From: Vogesella sp. LIG4
GTDB taxonomy: Bacteria; Pseudomonadota; Gammaproteobacteria; Burkholderiales; Chromobacteriaceae
DNA length: 64,000 nucleotides
Direction of reading: 5' to 3'
Assembly (NCBI RefSeq): GCF_900090205.1
Contig: NZ_LT607802.1
Span: 2,917,970 to 2,981,969, forward strand
Position numbers and translations under genes: made by a program. Under the pieces are notes generated by a model. That model did not search any database, was not told where the DNA came from, and was given only the letters and a program-made list of their open reading frames with translations. Below, piece after piece: positions 18,115 to 28,744 of this stretch (positions within the stretch are counted from its first letter, which is position 1; each line of letters starts with the position of its first letter).

Positions 18115-19451
18115 TGACGCTCCTGGCCTTCCTGCTGGTCATCGGCGTGTTGGTGACCTTTCACGAGTTCGGCCACTTCCTTGCTGCCCGTGCCTGCGGC
18201 ATCAAGGTGCTGACCTTTTCCATCGGTTTTGGCCGCAAGTTGATTTCCTGGCAGCCGGGGGAAACCGAGTGGCGCATTGCACTGGTGCCGCTGGGCGGCT
18301 TCGTGCGCATGCTGGATTCGCGCGAGGGCGAGGTGCCGGCCGCGGATGCTGCGCGTGCCTTCGATGCGCGCCCGATATGGCAGCGCATGATTGTGGTCAG
18401 CGCCGGCCCGCTGGCCAATCTGCTGCTGGCGGTGCTGCTGTTCTCCTGGACCATGTCCGGCGCCCAGACCACCATACGCCCGCTGATCGGCACCGTGGTG
18501 GCGCAGACTGCCGCTGCCGCCGCCGGCGTGCAGGCCGGCGACCGGGTGCTGGCCGTCAACGGCCAGCCGGTAGCGGACTGGACCGAGCTGCGCGGCACCA
18601 TCGCCGACGTCATCGCCGATGGCGGCAAGCTGCAACTGCGGGTGCAGCGTGCACAGCTGCAGCAGAACCTTAACTTTGATCTGGAACGTTTCGAGCTGCA
18701 AACGCTCAACGAGCATACCTTTGCCAAGCTGGGGCTGATGCCGGTGCGCTACCTGCCGCAGGTGGGGGCGGTGCTGCCGGGCGGTGCCGGCGCGCGTGCC
18801 GGCCTGCTGACCGGCGACCGCCTGCTGGCCATCGATGGTCGCCCGGTGGGCAACTGGGAAGCCTGGGTGGCCTGGGTGCAGAATCACCCGGGGCGGCAGG
18901 TAAAACTGCAGGTGCAACGTGCCGGCAAGCTGCTGCTGCTGAATCTGCGCCCGGACGCGGTGGAGCAGGACGGGCAACAGGTTGGCCGCATCGGCGTGGC
19001 GCCGGCGCTGGATCAGGCCTGGATGCGCCAGTTGCTGCAAGGCAAGCAGGTGCCGGCCGGTGATGCGGTAGTGGCCGCGCTGCACCGCACGGTCGAGCTG
19101 AGCGGCAGCACGCTGCACATGATGTTTGCCATGCTCACCGGCACCGTGTCGCTGGATGCCCTGAGCGGCCCGCTGACCATTGCCGAGTACGCCGGCAAGA
19201 GTGCCGATGCCGGTCTGGACGCGCTGCTGGAATTCATGGCGCTGATCAGTGTCAGCCTGGGGGTATTCAATCTGCTGCCCATACCGGTATTGGATGGTGG
19301 GCACTTGCTGTATCATGTCATCGAATTGATCCGGGGGCGCCCGCTTCCGGAGCGCGCATACGAAGTCGGTCAGCGCTTGGGGATGGCATTCATTATGACT
19401 GTCATGCTGCTGGCCCTATTCAATGACTTCGCTCGGCTGCTGGGCCAATAG
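18114..19451 (+). CDS. rseP: RIP metalloprotease RseP
   Basis: A 445-residue site-2 protease of the inner membrane. The zinc motif HEFGH is at residues 17-21, and the third ligand region is in NLLPIPVLDGGHL near the C-terminus. Two PDZ domains occupy the middle. In the family it cleaves anti-sigma-E factors and remnant signal peptides. It overlaps dxr by one base, and bamA starts 9 bp after its stop, the usual envelope cluster order. Confidence 0.97.
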   Translation: MTLLAFLLVIGVLVTFHEFGHFLAARACGIKVLTFSIGFGRKLISWQPGETEWRIALVPLGGFVRMLDSREGEVPAADAARAFDARPIWQRMIVVSAGPLANLLLAVLLFSWTMSGAQTTIRPLIGTVVAQTAAAAAGVQAGDRVLAVNGQPVADWTELRGTIADVIADGGKLQLRVQRAQLQQNLNFDLERFELQTLNEHTFAKLGLMPVRYLPQVGAVLPGGAGARAGLLTGDRLLAIDGRPVGNWEAWVAWVQNHPGRQVKLQVQRAGKLLLLNLRPDAVEQDGQQVGRIGVAPALDQAWMRQLLQGKQVPAGDAVVAALHRTVELSGSTLHMMFAMLTGTVSLDALSGPLTIAEYAGKSADAGLDALLEFMALISVSLGVFNLLPIPVLDGGHLLYHVIELIRGRPLPERAYEVGQRLGMAFIMTVMLLALFNDFARLLGQ

Positions 19452-19460
19452 GGAAAACTA

Positions 19461-21755
19461 ATGAACAAACGTTTTATTGCCGCTGCAGTTTCTGTCGTTT
19501 TGATGTCGCCAGCATGGGCGGCCGACAGTTTTGTCATCAAGGATATTCGCGTTGAAGGGCTGCAGCGTACCGAGCCTGGCACCGTATTCAACTACCTGCC
19601 GCTGAAGGTGGGTGACAGCTTCAGCGACGACAAGGCCGCTGCCGCGATCAAGGCACTGTACGCCACCGGCTTCTTCAACGATGTACGCGTGGAAACCGAC
19701 AAGGACGTGGTGATCGTGTCGGTGAACGAACGGCCGGTGATCTCCCGCCTGGATATTTCCGGCGCCAAGGAATTCAACAAGGACCAGCTGATCAAGGGCC
19801 TGAAGGACAACGGCCTGGCCGAGTCCCGCATCTTCGACCAGAGCCTGCTGGACCAGGCGATCCAGGAACTCAAGCGCCAGTATTTCAGCAAGGGCAAGTA
19901 CGCGGTGGAAATCACCCCGCAGATCACCAAGCTGGACCGCAACCGCCTGGCCATCACCCTGGACATCGTGGAAGGCGTTACCGCCAAGATCGCCAGCATC
20001 CACATCGTGGGCGCCCGCCACTTCAAGGAAGCGGACCTGCTGGACGAGTTCTCGCTCACCACCTCCGGTTACATGACCTGGCTGTCCCGCGCCGACCAGT
20101 ATTCGCGCCAGGAACTGAGCGCTGACCTGGAAAAGCTGCGCGCCTACTACCTGAACCAGGGCTTTGCCGAATTCAACATCGACTCCACCCAGGTGTCGAT
20201 CAGCGCCGACAAAAAGCAGGTCTACCTGACCATCAACATCACCGAAGGCAACCAGTACCGTGTGGCGGAAACCCGCCTGGCTGGTGACCTGAAACTGCCG
20301 GAAGCCGATCTCAAGAAGCTGCTGGTGGTAAAACCGGGCGAGCTGTTCAACCGCGAGCACGTCAACGAATCGGTAACCGCGCTGACCGACCGCCTGGGAG
20401 CGGAAGGCTATGCCTTTGCCAACGTCAACGTGAACCCGGAATTCGACAAGGAGAAGCAGACGCTGGTGCTGACCTTCTTCGTCGATCCGGGCCGTCTGAC
20501 CACCGTGCGCCGCATCAGCGTGGCCGGCAACACCCGCACCCGCGACGAAGTGATCCGCCGCGAACTGCGCCAGCTGGAAACTGCGCAGTACAACGGCGAC
20601 GCAGTGAAGCGCAGCAAGGAGCGCCTGGAACTGCTGGGCTATTTCGAAACGGTGGACGTGCAGACCCCGCCGGTAGCGGATACCCCGGACCAGGTGGACA
20701 TGGTCGTGAACGTCAAGGAACGCCCGACCGGTTCCGTGCAGGCCGGTATCGGCTATGCGCAGCATGACGGCATCCAGCTGTCGGCATCGGTATCGCAGTC
20801 CAACGTGCTGGGTTCCGGCAAATCGGTGTCGGTCAACTTCAACCAGGGCAAGTCGTCCAAGGTGTACTCGGTATCGTTTACCGACCCGTACTACACCATC
20901 GACGGCGTCAGCGTCGGCTACGACATCTACCACCGCATCAGCACGCCGTACAACTCCAATACCGGCGCCTACGACCTGTACAAGAACACCACCACCGGTG
21001 GCCTGGTGCGCTTCGGTGTGCCCGTTACCGAGTACGACCGCATCAACCTGGGCATCGGCGCCGAAATGGGCACGCTGGCCTTGAGCAGCAACAGCCCGCA
21101 GCAGTACAAGGACTTCGTCGATACCAACGGCACCCACAACACCACCTTGCTGGGCACCGCCGGCTGGTCGCGTGACAAGCGCGACAGCGCGGTATGGCCG
21201 ACGCGCGGCAACAATATGAGCGTCAACGCCAATATGGGCCTGCCCGGCGGCGATCTTGAGTACTACCGCATTACCCATAGCGAAAGCTGGTTCTGGCCGC
21301 TGTCCAAGACCCTGACCTTCGCCCTCAGCGGCGACGTGGGCTTCGTCAACAGCTACGGCAAGACCAAGCGCGTGCCGTTCTTCCAGAACTTCTACGAAGG
21401 CGGTATCGGCTCGGTACGTGGCTACGACAGCGGCAGCCTGGGCCCGCGTGACACCGACGGCGATCCGCTGGGCGGCACCCGCAAGATCAGCGGCTCGGCA
21501 GAACTGCTGTTCCCGTTCCCTGGCATGCGCGACAACCGCAGCCTGCGCACCAGTATCTTCTTCGATGCCGGCACCGTATGGGACGACAAGGTCAAGAGCG
21601 TGAGCGCGGCGGACGCCATGCGCTACTCCAGCGGTGTGGCGCTGGCCTGGCTGTCGCCTATCGGCCCGATGAAGTTCAGCTTCGCTTACCCGCTGGGCAA
21701 GAAGGAAGGCGATAAACTGCAGCGCTTCCAGTTCGTGCTGGGGCAGACTTTCTAA
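19461..21755 (+). CDS. bamA: Outer membrane protein assembly factor BamA
   Basis: A 764-residue Omp85 protein. The signal peptide ends at SPAWA-ADS. Five POTRA domains span roughly residues 22-420 and are followed by a 16-strand barrel. The lid-lock motif VRGY is present in GSVRGYDSGSLGPRD, and the chain ends in F as outer-membrane barrels do. It folds and inserts other barrel proteins. skp follows after 9 bp. Confidence 0.98.
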   Translation: MNKRFIAAAVSVVLMSPAWAADSFVIKDIRVEGLQRTEPGTVFNYLPLKVGDSFSDDKAAAAIKALYATGFFNDVRVETDKDVVIVSVNERPVISRLDISGAKEFNKDQLIKGLKDNGLAESRIFDQSLLDQAIQELKRQYFSKGKYAVEITPQITKLDRNRLAITLDIVEGVTAKIASIHIVGARHFKEADLLDEFSLTTSGYMTWLSRADQYSRQELSADLEKLRAYYLNQGFAEFNIDSTQVSISADKKQVYLTINITEGNQYRVAETRLAGDLKLPEADLKKLLVVKPGELFNREHVNESVTALTDRLGAEGYAFANVNVNPEFDKEKQTLVLTFFVDPGRLTTVRRISVAGNTRTRDEVIRRELRQLETAQYNGDAVKRSKERLELLGYFETVDVQTPPVADTPDQVDMVVNVKERPTGSVQAGIGYAQHDGIQLSASVSQSNVLGSGKSVSVNFNQGKSSKVYSVSFTDPYYTIDGVSVGYDIYHRISTPYNSNTGAYDLYKNTTTGGLVRFGVPVTEYDRINLGIGAEMGTLALSSNSPQQYKDFVDTNGTHNTTLLGTAGWSRDKRDSAVWPTRGNNMSVNANMGLPGGDLEYYRITHSESWFWPLSKTLTFALSGDVGFVNSYGKTKRVPFFQNFYEGGIGSVRGYDSGSLGPRDTDGDPLGGTRKISGSAELLFPFPGMRDNRSLRTSIFFDAGTVWDDKVKSVSAADAMRYSSGVALAWLSPIGPMKFSFAYPLGKKEGDKLQRFQFVLGQTF

Positions 21756-21764
21756 GGCAGGCAC

Positions 21765-22256
21765 ATGAAAGCATTCGTTTCCATGGCAGCAATGCTGGGC
21801 ACGCTGGCAACGGCGGGCCTGGCACAGGCGGCAGACCTCAAGATCGGTTACATCAATACCGAGCGGGTCTATCGCGAGGCCGCCCCGGCGGTGGTGGCGC
21901 AGAAAAAGCTGGAGAAGGAATTCGCCACCCGCGAGCAGGAGCTGAAAAAGCTGGCCGCCCGCGGCAAGGAGCTGGAAGGCACCATCGCGCGCAACAAGGC
22001 CAATGAAACCGAACGCAAGGCGCAGGAGCGCGAGCTGGCGGCGGTGGATCGCGAATACCAGGCCAAGATGCGTGACTTCCGCGACGATCTGAACCAGCGG
22101 CGCAACGAGGAGTTCGCCTCGGTGCAGGAGCGGGCGAATCGCATCATCCGGCAGATTGCCGAGCGGGAACAGTTCGACCTGATCCTGCAGGATGCGGTGT
22201 ACGTCAGCCCCAAACTGGACATCACGCCAAGAGTGCTCAAGGAGCTGGAGAAGTAA
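21765..22256 (+). CDS. skp: Periplasmic chaperone Skp/OmpH
   Basis: A 163-residue Skp-family chaperone with a signal peptide (cleavage near AQAAD) and a long charged helical hairpin rich in Glu, Arg and Lys (about residues 45-125), typical of the tentacles of the trimer. It holds unfolded outer-membrane proteins for BamA. Its position between bamA and lpxD is conserved in proteobacteria. Confidence 0.95.
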   Translation: MKAFVSMAAMLGTLATAGLAQAADLKIGYINTERVYREAAPAVVAQKKLEKEFATREQELKKLAARGKELEGTIARNKANETERKAQERELAAVDREYQAKMRDFRDDLNQRRNEEFASVQERANRIIRQIAEREQFDLILQDAVYVSPKLDITPRVLKELEK

Positions 22257-22316
22257 ATCCAGCAGACAGCCAACCCCGAAGCCGACAACTGTCGGCTTCA
22301 TTGTTGATGACAAACG

Positions 22317-23360
22317 ATGAAATTATCCCGAATTGTTGCCGAGCTGGGCGGTGAGCTGCGCGGCGAGGACCGCGACATCGTGCGCCTGGCGCCGATGGGC
22401 GAGGCAACGGCACAGGAAATCACCTTTCTGGCCAACCCCAAGTTCCGCAGCCAGCTGCCCGGCTGCCAGGCTGGCGCCATCATCGTCAAGCCGGCGCTGG
22501 CCGACGAGGCGGCAGGCGAGGGCCGCAGCCTGATCCTGGTGGCCGATCCCTATCTGTACTTTGCCAAGGTGGCCACGCTGTTCAACCCGCCGGCCAGCGC
22601 ACGCGCGGGCATCCATGAGCGCGCGGTAATCGGCGCCGGCGCGCAGATCGCCGCCAGTGCCGAGGTGCGCGAGCTGGTCAGCGTTGGCCGCAACGTGGTG
22701 ATAGGCGAGCGCTGCATCCTGCACCCGGGCGTGGTGCTGGGCGATGACGTGGTACTGGGCGATGACGTGGTGCTGTATCCCAATGTCACCATCTATCATG
22801 GTTGCCGCCTGGGCAACCGCGTCGGCGTGCACAGCGGCACGGTGATCGGTGCCGATGGCTTTGGCCTGGCCTGGGCCGGCGATCGCTGGTACAAGATTCC
22901 GCAGACCGGCCGCGTGATCATCGAAGACGACGTGGAGATCGGCGCCAACACCACCATCGACCGTGGCGCACTGGCCGATACCATCATTCGTCAGGATGCC
23001 AAGATCGACAACCTGGTACAGGTGGCGCACAACGTGGAAATCGGTGCGCACACTGCCATTGCCGGCTGCACCGGCATTGCCGGCAGCACCAGGATCGGTG
23101 CCAACTGCACCATCGGTGGCGCGGCGATGTTTGTCGGCCATATCGAGATTGCCGACCGCACCCATATCGGCGGCGGCACCCTGGTTTCCAAGTCGATCCG
23201 TAACGCCGACAATTACGCCTCGTCGTTCCCGCTTTCCACTTATAAAGACTGGCTGGCCAATGCCGCGCACCTGCGCCACCTGGACCAACTGGTCGCCCGT
23301 GTAAAACAACTTGAAAAAGCACTGAAAGAAGTGCAACAGAACAAGGAAGTACAAGCATGA
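22317..23360 (+). CDS. lpxD: UDP-3-O-(3-hydroxyacyl)glucosamine N-acyltransferase
   Basis: A 347-residue left-handed beta-helix acyltransferase for the third step of lipid A synthesis. The N-terminal uridine-binding domain (residues 1-100) contains [10 protein letters not shown]. Hexapeptide repeats run from about 100 to 310, with the catalytic His in [11 protein letters not shown]. The C-terminus is a helix ([15 protein letters not shown]). Its stop overlaps the fabZ start (ATGA). Confidence 0.97.
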   Translation: MKLSRIVAELGGELRGEDRDIVRLAPMGEATAQEITFLANPKFRSQLPGCQAGAIIVKPALADEAAGEGRSLILVADPYLYFAKVATLFNPPASARAGIHERAVIGAGAQIAASAEVRELVSVGRNVVIGERCILHPGVVLGDDVVLGDDVVLYPNVTIYHGCRLGNRVGVHSGTVIGADGFGLAWAGDRWYKIPQTGRVIIEDDVEIGANTTIDRGALADTIIRQDAKIDNLVQVAHNVEIGAHTAIAGCTGIAGSTRIGANCTIGGAAMFVGHIEIADRTHIGGGTLVSKSIRNADNYASSFPLSTYKDWLANAAHLRHLDQLVARVKQLEKALKEVQQNKEVQA

Positions 23361-23830
23361 CCGACGCCGCAAACAACACCGACAACGCCGCAGTTCACAT
23401 CGACGTGCGCGAGATCATGAGCTATCTGCCGCACCGTTACCCCTTCCTGCTGGTGGATCGTGTCACCGAATTCGTGGCCGATACCCGCATCAAGGCGCTG
23501 AAGAACGTCACCATCAACGAGCCGTTCTTCATGGGCCACTTCGAGCAGTACCCGGTGATGCCGGGCGTGCTGATCATCGAAGCGCTGGCACAGGCCGCCG
23601 GCATCCTGGCGATCAAGAGCCAGGGCCAGCGCGCCGACAACGAGCTGTATTTCTTCGTCGGCATCGACAAGGCCCGCTTCAAGCGCCAGGTCGTGCCGGG
23701 CGATCAACTGGTATTCGAGGTGGAAACCATCACCGTGAAGCGCGGTATCGGCAAATACAGCGCCCGCGCGCTGGTGGATGGCCAGGTGGCCTGCGAAGCC
23801 GAAATCATGTGCGCCAAACGCGAGGTGTGA
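23357..23830 (+). CDS. fabZ: 3-hydroxyacyl-ACP dehydratase FabZ
   Basis: A 157-residue hot-dog-fold dehydratase of fatty acid synthesis. The catalytic His is in [18 protein letters not shown] and the Glu follows in [11 protein letters not shown]. It dehydrates (3R)-hydroxyacyl-ACP and competes with LpxA for hydroxymyristoyl-ACP; the conserved lpxD-fabZ-lpxA order reflects this. It overlaps lpxD by 4 nt. Confidence 0.97.
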   Translation: MTDAANNTDNAAVHIDVREIMSYLPHRYPFLLVDRVTEFVADTRIKALKNVTINEPFFMGHFEQYPVMPGVLIIEALAQAAGILAIKSQGQRADNELYFFVGIDKARFKRQVVPGDQLVFEVETITVKRGIGKYSARALVDGQVACEAEIMCAKREV

Positions 23831-23832
23831 GC

Positions 23833-24606
23833 ATGGCCATTCATCCAACCGCCATCATCGCCGAGGGCGCGCAGATTGCGCCGGACGTGGAGATTGGCGC
23901 CTACAGCATCATCGGCGCCAATGTCAGCATCGACAGCGGCACCTGGGTAGGCCCGCACGTGGTCATCGAGGGTCATACCAGCATCGGCAAGAACAACCGC
24001 ATCTTCCAGTTCAGCTCGCTGGGTGCGGTGCCGCAGGACAAGAAATACGCCGGCGAGCCGACCCGCCTGGAAATCGGCGACGGCAACACCATCCGCGAAT
24101 TCTGTACCTTCAACATCGGTACCGCGCAGGACGTGGGTGTTACCCGCATGGGCAACAACAACTGGATCATGGCCTACGTGCACCTGGGGCATGATTGCCA
24201 GGTGGGCAACAACACCATCTTCGCCAACAACGCCACCCTGGGCGGCCACGTCTACATCGGCGACTGGGTGATTCTGGGTGGCTTCACCAGCGTGCACCAG
24301 TTCTGCCACATCGGCGACCACGCCATGACTGCGTTCTCCAGCGCCGTGGCGCAGGACGTGCCGCCGTACGTGATGGCGCACGGCAACCGTGCGGTGCCCA
24401 GCGGTATCAATGCCGAGGGCCTGAAGCGTCGTGGCTTCACGGCAGAGCAGATCCGCAACATCCGCAACGCCTACAAGTCGCTGTACCGCAAGGGCCTGTC
24501 CTTTGACGAGGCCCGGGCCGAGATCGTTGCCGCCGCTGCGGCCAACCCCGAACTCGACCTGTTCGTGCGTTTCTTCGAGACAGCCAACCGCGGCATCATC
24601 CGTTAA
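23833..24606 (+). CDS. lpxA: UDP-N-acetylglucosamine acyltransferase
   Basis: A 257-residue hexapeptide-repeat enzyme for the first step of lipid A synthesis. The chain starts [20 protein letters not shown] and carries the catalytic His in [12 protein letters not shown]. The C-terminal helical domain begins near residue 190. ATG at 23833 is 2 bp after the fabZ stop; the in-frame upstream codons lie inside fabZ. Confidence 0.98.
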   Translation: MAIHPTAIIAEGAQIAPDVEIGAYSIIGANVSIDSGTWVGPHVVIEGHTSIGKNNRIFQFSSLGAVPQDKKYAGEPTRLEIGDGNTIREFCTFNIGTAQDVGVTRMGNNNWIMAYVHLGHDCQVGNNTIFANNATLGGHVYIGDWVILGGFTSVHQFCHIGDHAMTAFSSAVAQDVPPYVMAHGNRAVPSGINAEGLKRRGFTAEQIRNIRNAYKSLYRKGLSFDEARAEIVAAAAANPELDLFVRFFETANRGIIR

Positions 24607-24609
24607 TCC

Positions 24610-25779
24610 ATGACTGCAAAGCTGTTTACCCGCCCGGGTGCGCTCAAGGTGGCCATGGTCGCCGGCGAGGCCTCGGGCGATATGCTGGGTGCGCACCTGA
24701 TGGATGCACTGCGCAGCGCCCACCCCAATATCGAATTCGCCGGCATTGGCGGCCCGCGCATGCAGGCCCGTGGCTTCCACAGCCAGGTGTCGCAGGAAAA
24801 GCTGGCGGTGCGCGGCTACCTGGAAGTGCTGAAAAGCCTGCCGGAGCTGCTGCGCATCCGCCGTACCCTGCGCGACACGCTGATCAGGGAGCGGCCGGAC
24901 GTGTTCGTCGGTATCGACGCGCCGGACTTCAACCTGGGGCTGGAGAAAAAACTGCGCCAGGCCGGGCTGCATACCGTGCACTACGTCAGCCCCTCGGTGT
25001 GGGCGTGGCGGCCGGAGCGGGTGAGCAAGATCGGCGAATCCGCCGACCTGGTGCTGTGCCTGTTCCCGATGGAAAAGCCGCTGTACGACGCCGCCGGCGT
25101 GCATGCCACCTATATCGGCCACCCGCTGGCCAGCGAGATTCCGTTCACCCCGGACCGCGACGCGATGCGCGAGCAGCTGGGCCTGCGCAAGGATGGCCCG
25201 GTGTTCGCGCTGCTGCCGGGCAGCCGCCGCAGCGAGCTGGAGTTCATGGGCGGGCTGTATATCGACGTGGCGCGCAAGCTGCTGCAGGAATACCCGGACG
25301 CGCAGTTCCTGGTGCCGCTGGCCACGCGGCCAACCCTGGACCAGTTCGACCAGCTGCTCACCCGCCACAAGGCCTGGGATCTGCCGATCCGCAAGCTGTT
25401 CGGCCATGCGCAGATGGCGATGATCGCCGCCGACGTGGTGCTGGTCACCAGCGGTACCGCCACGCTGGAAGTGGCGCTGACCAAGCGGCCGATGGTGATC
25501 AGCTACAAGCTGTCCTGGCTTACCTACCAGCTGGTGAAGCGCAAGCTCAGGCTGCCGTTTGTCGGCCTGCCCAATGTGCTGGCCGGCCGCTTCGTGGTGC
25601 CGGAACTGCTGCAGAAGGAAGCCACGGTGGAGAAGCTGGCCACCGCGGTAAGCAAGCTGTACCAGGACCAGGACAGCCGCCAGGACATCATCGGCACCTT
25701 CGAGCGCCTGCATGAAGTGCTGAAGCTGGACTCCGCCAAGTTGGCCGCACGCGCGGTGCTGCGGGTGGCGCGATGCTGA
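24610..25779 (+). CDS. lpxB: Lipid-A-disaccharide synthase
   Basis: A 389-residue GT19 glycosyltransferase that joins UDP-2,3-diacylglucosamine with lipid [19 protein letters not shown] near the N-terminus, [15 protein letters not shown] in the middle and [13 protein letters not shown] are diagnostic. It starts 3 bp after lpxA and overlaps rnhB by 7 nt. Confidence 0.98.
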   Translation: MTAKLFTRPGALKVAMVAGEASGDMLGAHLMDALRSAHPNIEFAGIGGPRMQARGFHSQVSQEKLAVRGYLEVLKSLPELLRIRRTLRDTLIRERPDVFVGIDAPDFNLGLEKKLRQAGLHTVHYVSPSVWAWRPERVSKIGESADLVLCLFPMEKPLYDAAGVHATYIGHPLASEIPFTPDRDAMREQLGLRKDGPVFALLPGSRRSELEFMGGLYIDVARKLLQEYPDAQFLVPLATRPTLDQFDQLLTRHKAWDLPIRKLFGHAQMAMIAADVVLVTSGTATLEVALTKRPMVISYKLSWLTYQLVKRKLRLPFVGLPNVLAGRFVVPELLQKEATVEKLATAVSKLYQDQDSRQDIIGTFERLHEVLKLDSAKLAARAVLRVARC

Positions 25780-26357
25780 TCTGCGGCGTGGACGAGGCTG
25801 GCCGCGGCCCGCTGGTGGGCGCGGTGTACACCGCGGCGGTCATCCTCGACCCGGCGCAGCCCATTACCGGGCTGGCCGATTCCAAGGTGCTGAGCGAAGC
25901 GAAGCGCGAGGCGCTGGCGCTGGAGATTCGCGCCAGGGCGCTGGCCTGGTTCATCGCCCGGGCCGACGCCGCCGAAATCGACCGCGTCAACATCTTCCAG
26001 GCCACCATGCTGGCCATGGTGCGCGCGGTGGAAGGCCTGGCCATCACGCCGGACAAGGTGCTGATCGACGGCAACAAGGTGCCCAAGACCCTGCGCCTGC
26101 CGGCCGAGGCCATCGTCAAGGGCGATGCCAAGGTGGCGGAGATTTCCGCCGCCTCCATCCTGGCCAAGACCGCGCGCGATGCCGAAATGATCGCGCTGGA
26201 TCAGCTGCATCCGCAGTACGGCTTTGCCCGCCACAAGGGTTACCCGACGCCGGAGCACCTGGCCGCCATTGCCGCGCACGGCGTGCTGGCCGAGCATCGA
26301 CGCAGTTTCGGCCCGGTGCGCGCCCAGCTGGCGGCGGAGCAGGGTAGCCTGTTCTGA
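25773..26357 (+). CDS. rnhB: Ribonuclease HII
   Basis: A 194-residue RNase HII that removes RNA from RNA-DNA hybrids and misinserted ribonucleotides. The active-site Asp-Glu pair is in [16 protein letters not shown], with further acidic residues in LADSKVLS and LIDGNKVP. It overlaps lpxB by 7 nt and shares its last base with the next start. Confidence 0.97.
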   Translation: MLICGVDEAGRGPLVGAVYTAAVILDPAQPITGLADSKVLSEAKREALALEIRARALAWFIARADAAEIDRVNIFQATMLAMVRAVEGLAITPDKVLIDGNKVPKTLRLPAEAIVKGDAKVAEISAASILAKTARDAEMIALDQLHPQYGFARHKGYPTPEHLAAIAAHGVLAEHRRSFGPVRAQLAAEQGSLF

Positions 26358-26839
26358 TGCGCAAATCCAGCTTTCCTCCGGTGGTGGCCGCCGATACCCG
26401 GCTGCTGATTCTCGGCTCGCTGCCGGGCGAGGCATCGCTGCAGGCCGGGCAGTACTACGCTCACCCGCGCAACCAGTTCTGGCGGCTGATGGCGGCGGTG
26501 ACCGGCAGCACGCTGCCGATGCTGGACTACCCGCAAAGGTTGGCCGCATTGCAGGCGCACGGAGTCGGCTTGTGGGACGTGGTGGCCGACGCGCAGCGCC
26601 GCGGCAGCCTGGATGCCGACATCCGCGAGGCGCGCTACAACCCCTTGCTGGAGTTGCTGGCCGAGTTGCCGGCGCTGCGTGCGGTAGCCTTCAACGGCAA
26701 GACCGCCGGCCGGGCGCAGGCGCAGCTGGCCGGCTGCGGGGTGGAACTGCTGGTGCTGCCGTCGTCCAGCCCGGCGCTGACCACGGCATTTGATAAAAAA
26801 CTTGAAGAATGGCAGCAACTTGTCCGATATATCAGCTAA
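26357..26839 (+). CDS. DNA-deoxyinosine glycosylase-like protein (UDG superfamily, family 6)
   Basis: A 160-residue protein with motif 1 ILGSLPGEASLQAGQYYAHPRNQFWR, cited here as two halves GSLPGEASLQ and YYAHPRNQFW, and a late LPSSSPA segment in place of motif 2. These are typical of the hypoxanthine-DNA glycosylase branch of the uracil-DNA glycosylase superfamily. Family members excise deaminated purines, mostly hypoxanthine. It overlaps the rnhB stop by one base, making an rnhB-glycosylase repair pair. Assignment to the exact substrate is inferred. Confidence 0.8.
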   Translation: MRKSSFPPVVAADTRLLILGSLPGEASLQAGQYYAHPRNQFWRLMAAVTGSTLPMLDYPQRLAALQAHGVGLWDVVADAQRRGSLDADIREARYNPLLELLAELPALRAVAFNGKTAGRAQAQLAGCGVELLVLPSSSPALTTAFDKKLEEWQQLVRYIS

Positions 26840-26863
26840 TCGCTGTTTCCGGACCGCTGCCAC

Positions 26864-27046
26864 ATGAATCGCTACTGCATCTGGTTTGTCACCGCTGACG
26901 ACACCGCCACCCGCCGCGCCGAGGTCAGCCTGGCCGGCACCCTGCACAGCAACCAGGTGCTTGAAGAGATCGAACTGCGCCTGGCCGACGAATTACGCCT
27001 GCCACGCATCATGATCACCAACTGGCAGCGCTTCGAGGATCGCTAG
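26864..27046 (+). CDS. Small protein of unknown function
   Basis: A 60-residue soluble protein beginning MNRYCIWFVTADD, predicted as a short beta-alpha unit with a helix SNQVLEEIELRLADEL. No signal peptide or membrane segment. It lies between the glycosylase and moeA with normal codon use. I do not recognise the family. Confidence 0.6.
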   Translation: MNRYCIWFVTADDTATRRAEVSLAGTLHSNQVLEEIELRLADELRLPRIMITNWQRFEDR

Positions 27047-27133
27047 CGCCCCGGCTACCCCTGCCGAAGGCGTATGCCGCCACCGCGCAAGCTGTGCGAT
27101 GATGCGGCTTTCCCTCTTGCCGTTCTTCCTGCC

Positions 27134-28321
27134 ATGCAAAGCGTAGATCAGACCCGCGACTGGCTGCTGTCCCAGGCCCGTCCGCTGCAAACCATCGAAA
27201 CTGTTTCCCTGCTGGATGCCGCCGGCCGCGTACTGGCCGCCGACGTGGTGGCCACCCTGGACGTGCCGCCGCACGACAACAGCGCCATGGACGGCTATGC
27301 CGTGCGCGCCGCCGATGCGGCCAACCTTCTGCCAGTAAGCCAGCGCATTCCCGCCGGCAGCCAGCCGCAGCCGCTGGCCGCCGCCAGTGCTGCGCGCATC
27401 TTTACCGGCGCGCCGATTCCCGCCGATGCCGACGCCGTGGTGATGCAGGAGCAGGCCGAACTGCAGGACGACGGCAGCGTGCGCTTCACCGCGCCGGTGT
27501 CCGCCGGGCAGAACATCCGCCGCCGCGGCGAGGACATCGCCAGCGGCCAGGTCGTGCTGAATGCCGGCCGCCGCCTGGGCGATGCCGACATCGGCCTGGC
27601 CGCCTCCATCGGTGTGGCCGCGCTGCCGGTGCGGCAGAGCCTGCGCGTGGCGGTGTTCTTCACCGGCGACGAGCTGGTGGAGCCGGGCCAGCCGCTCGCC
27701 GCCGGCAAGATCTACAACTCCAACCGCTACTGGCTGGTGCCGGCGCTGCGCCGCCTGGGCTGCCAGGTGCTGGACCTGGGCATCGTGCCGGATAGCCTGG
27801 AGGCCACCCGTGCCGCGCTGCGCGAAGCGGCGGCCAGCGCCGACGTGGTGATGACCTGCGGCGGCGTGTCGGTGGGCGAGGAAGACCACGTCAAGGCAGC
27901 GGTGGAAGCCGAAGGCGAGCTGCAGCTGTGGAAGATCGCCATTAAGCCCGGCAAGCCGTTGGCCAGTGGCCGGGTGGCCGAGGCCGACTTCATCGGCCTG
28001 CCGGGCAACCCGGTGTCCGGCTTCGTTACCTACGCGGTGCTGGTGCGCGACTTCCTGCGCGCACGCATGGGCGAGGCGGTGCAAGGTTGGCCGCAAGCGC
28101 GCCAGCTGCCGGCAGCGTTCGAATGGAACAAACCGGATACCAAGCGCGAGGAGTTCCTGCGCGTGCAGCTGCGCGAGCAGGGCGGGCAGCTTGTAGTGAG
28201 CCGCTACCCCAACCAGGGTTCCGGCGTGCTGACCTCCTGCGCCTGGGCCGATGCGCTGGTGCGCCTGCAGCCGGGGCAGCGCGTGGCGCTGGGCGACATG
28301 GTGGCGGTCTACCCGCTGTGA
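27134..28321 (+). CDS. moeA: Molybdopterin molybdenumtransferase
   Basis: A 395-residue MoeA that inserts molybdenum into adenylylated molybdopterin. Diagnostic segments are NSAMDGYAVRAAD near residue 55, FTGDELVEPGQPLAAGKIYNSN around 180 in part, MTCGGVSVGEEDHVK and IKPGKPLASG with GLPGNPVSGFV. ATG at 27134 gives the normal N-terminus; an upstream in-frame ATG adds 20 unlike residues. It is far from the mod/moaC group at 30.7-34.7 kb. The final TGA overlaps the GTG start of the ferredoxin gene. Confidence 0.96.
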   Translation: MQSVDQTRDWLLSQARPLQTIETVSLLDAAGRVLAADVVATLDVPPHDNSAMDGYAVRAADAANLLPVSQRIPAGSQPQPLAAASAARIFTGAPIPADADAVVMQEQAELQDDGSVRFTAPVSAGQNIRRRGEDIASGQVVLNAGRRLGDADIGLAASIGVAALPVRQSLRVAVFFTGDELVEPGQPLAAGKIYNSNRYWLVPALRRLGCQVLDLGIVPDSLEATRAALREAAASADVVMTCGGVSVGEEDHVKAAVEAEGELQLWKIAIKPGKPLASGRVAEADFIGLPGNPVSGFVTYAVLVRDFLRARMGEAVQGWPQARQLPAAFEWNKPDTKREEFLRVQLREQGGQLVVSRYPNQGSGVLTSCAWADALVRLQPGQRVALGDMVAVYPL

Positions 28322-28665
28322 CTCGCCTGAGCTTCTGGCGCGGCGGTACGCTGCTGGCGCAGGTCGACGATGCCCAGCCCGGCGACATGCTGCTTGATGT
28401 GGCCCGTTTTCACGACGTGCCACTGCACTGGCGCTGCGGCCAGGGCACTTGCGGCACCTGCGCGGTGCACATCCGTCACGCCGCGCAGCCGCGCGAGGTA
28501 ATGGTTGGCCGCAAGGAGCGCAACGTGCTGCTGCGCGCCGGCCTGATCGACGCCGCCATGGCGGCGCGCGACAGCTGGCCGGATACCGAGGCCACGCCGC
28601 GGCTGGCCTGCCATCTGCCGCTGGAAGAAACGGATTGGCAAGTGCTGTTGCCGGAGGATAATTAG
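28318..28665 (+). CDS. 2Fe-2S ferredoxin (plant type)
   Basis: A 115-residue protein with cluster ligands Cys40, Cys45 and Cys48 (WRCGQGTCGTCAVH) and Cys98 (LACHLP), the CX4CX2C...C pattern of plant-type ferredoxins. The start is GTG at 28318, overlapping the moeA stop by 4 nt, so it is probably translationally coupled to moeA. The partner is unknown; coupling to moeA suggests supply of electrons to a molybdoenzyme or cofactor step, which is inference only. Confidence 0.85.
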   Translation: MTRLSFWRGGTLLAQVDDAQPGDMLLDVARFHDVPLHWRCGQGTCGTCAVHIRHAAQPREVMVGRKERNVLLRAGLIDAAMAARDSWPDTEATPRLACHLPLEETDWQVLLPEDN

Positions 28666-28744
28666 CCGGCGAGGCGCTTGCACTTGCCGTTGAGCCGCGT
28701 ACAATGCGCGGCTCTTTTATTGTATTGATTCGCAAGGAAAAACC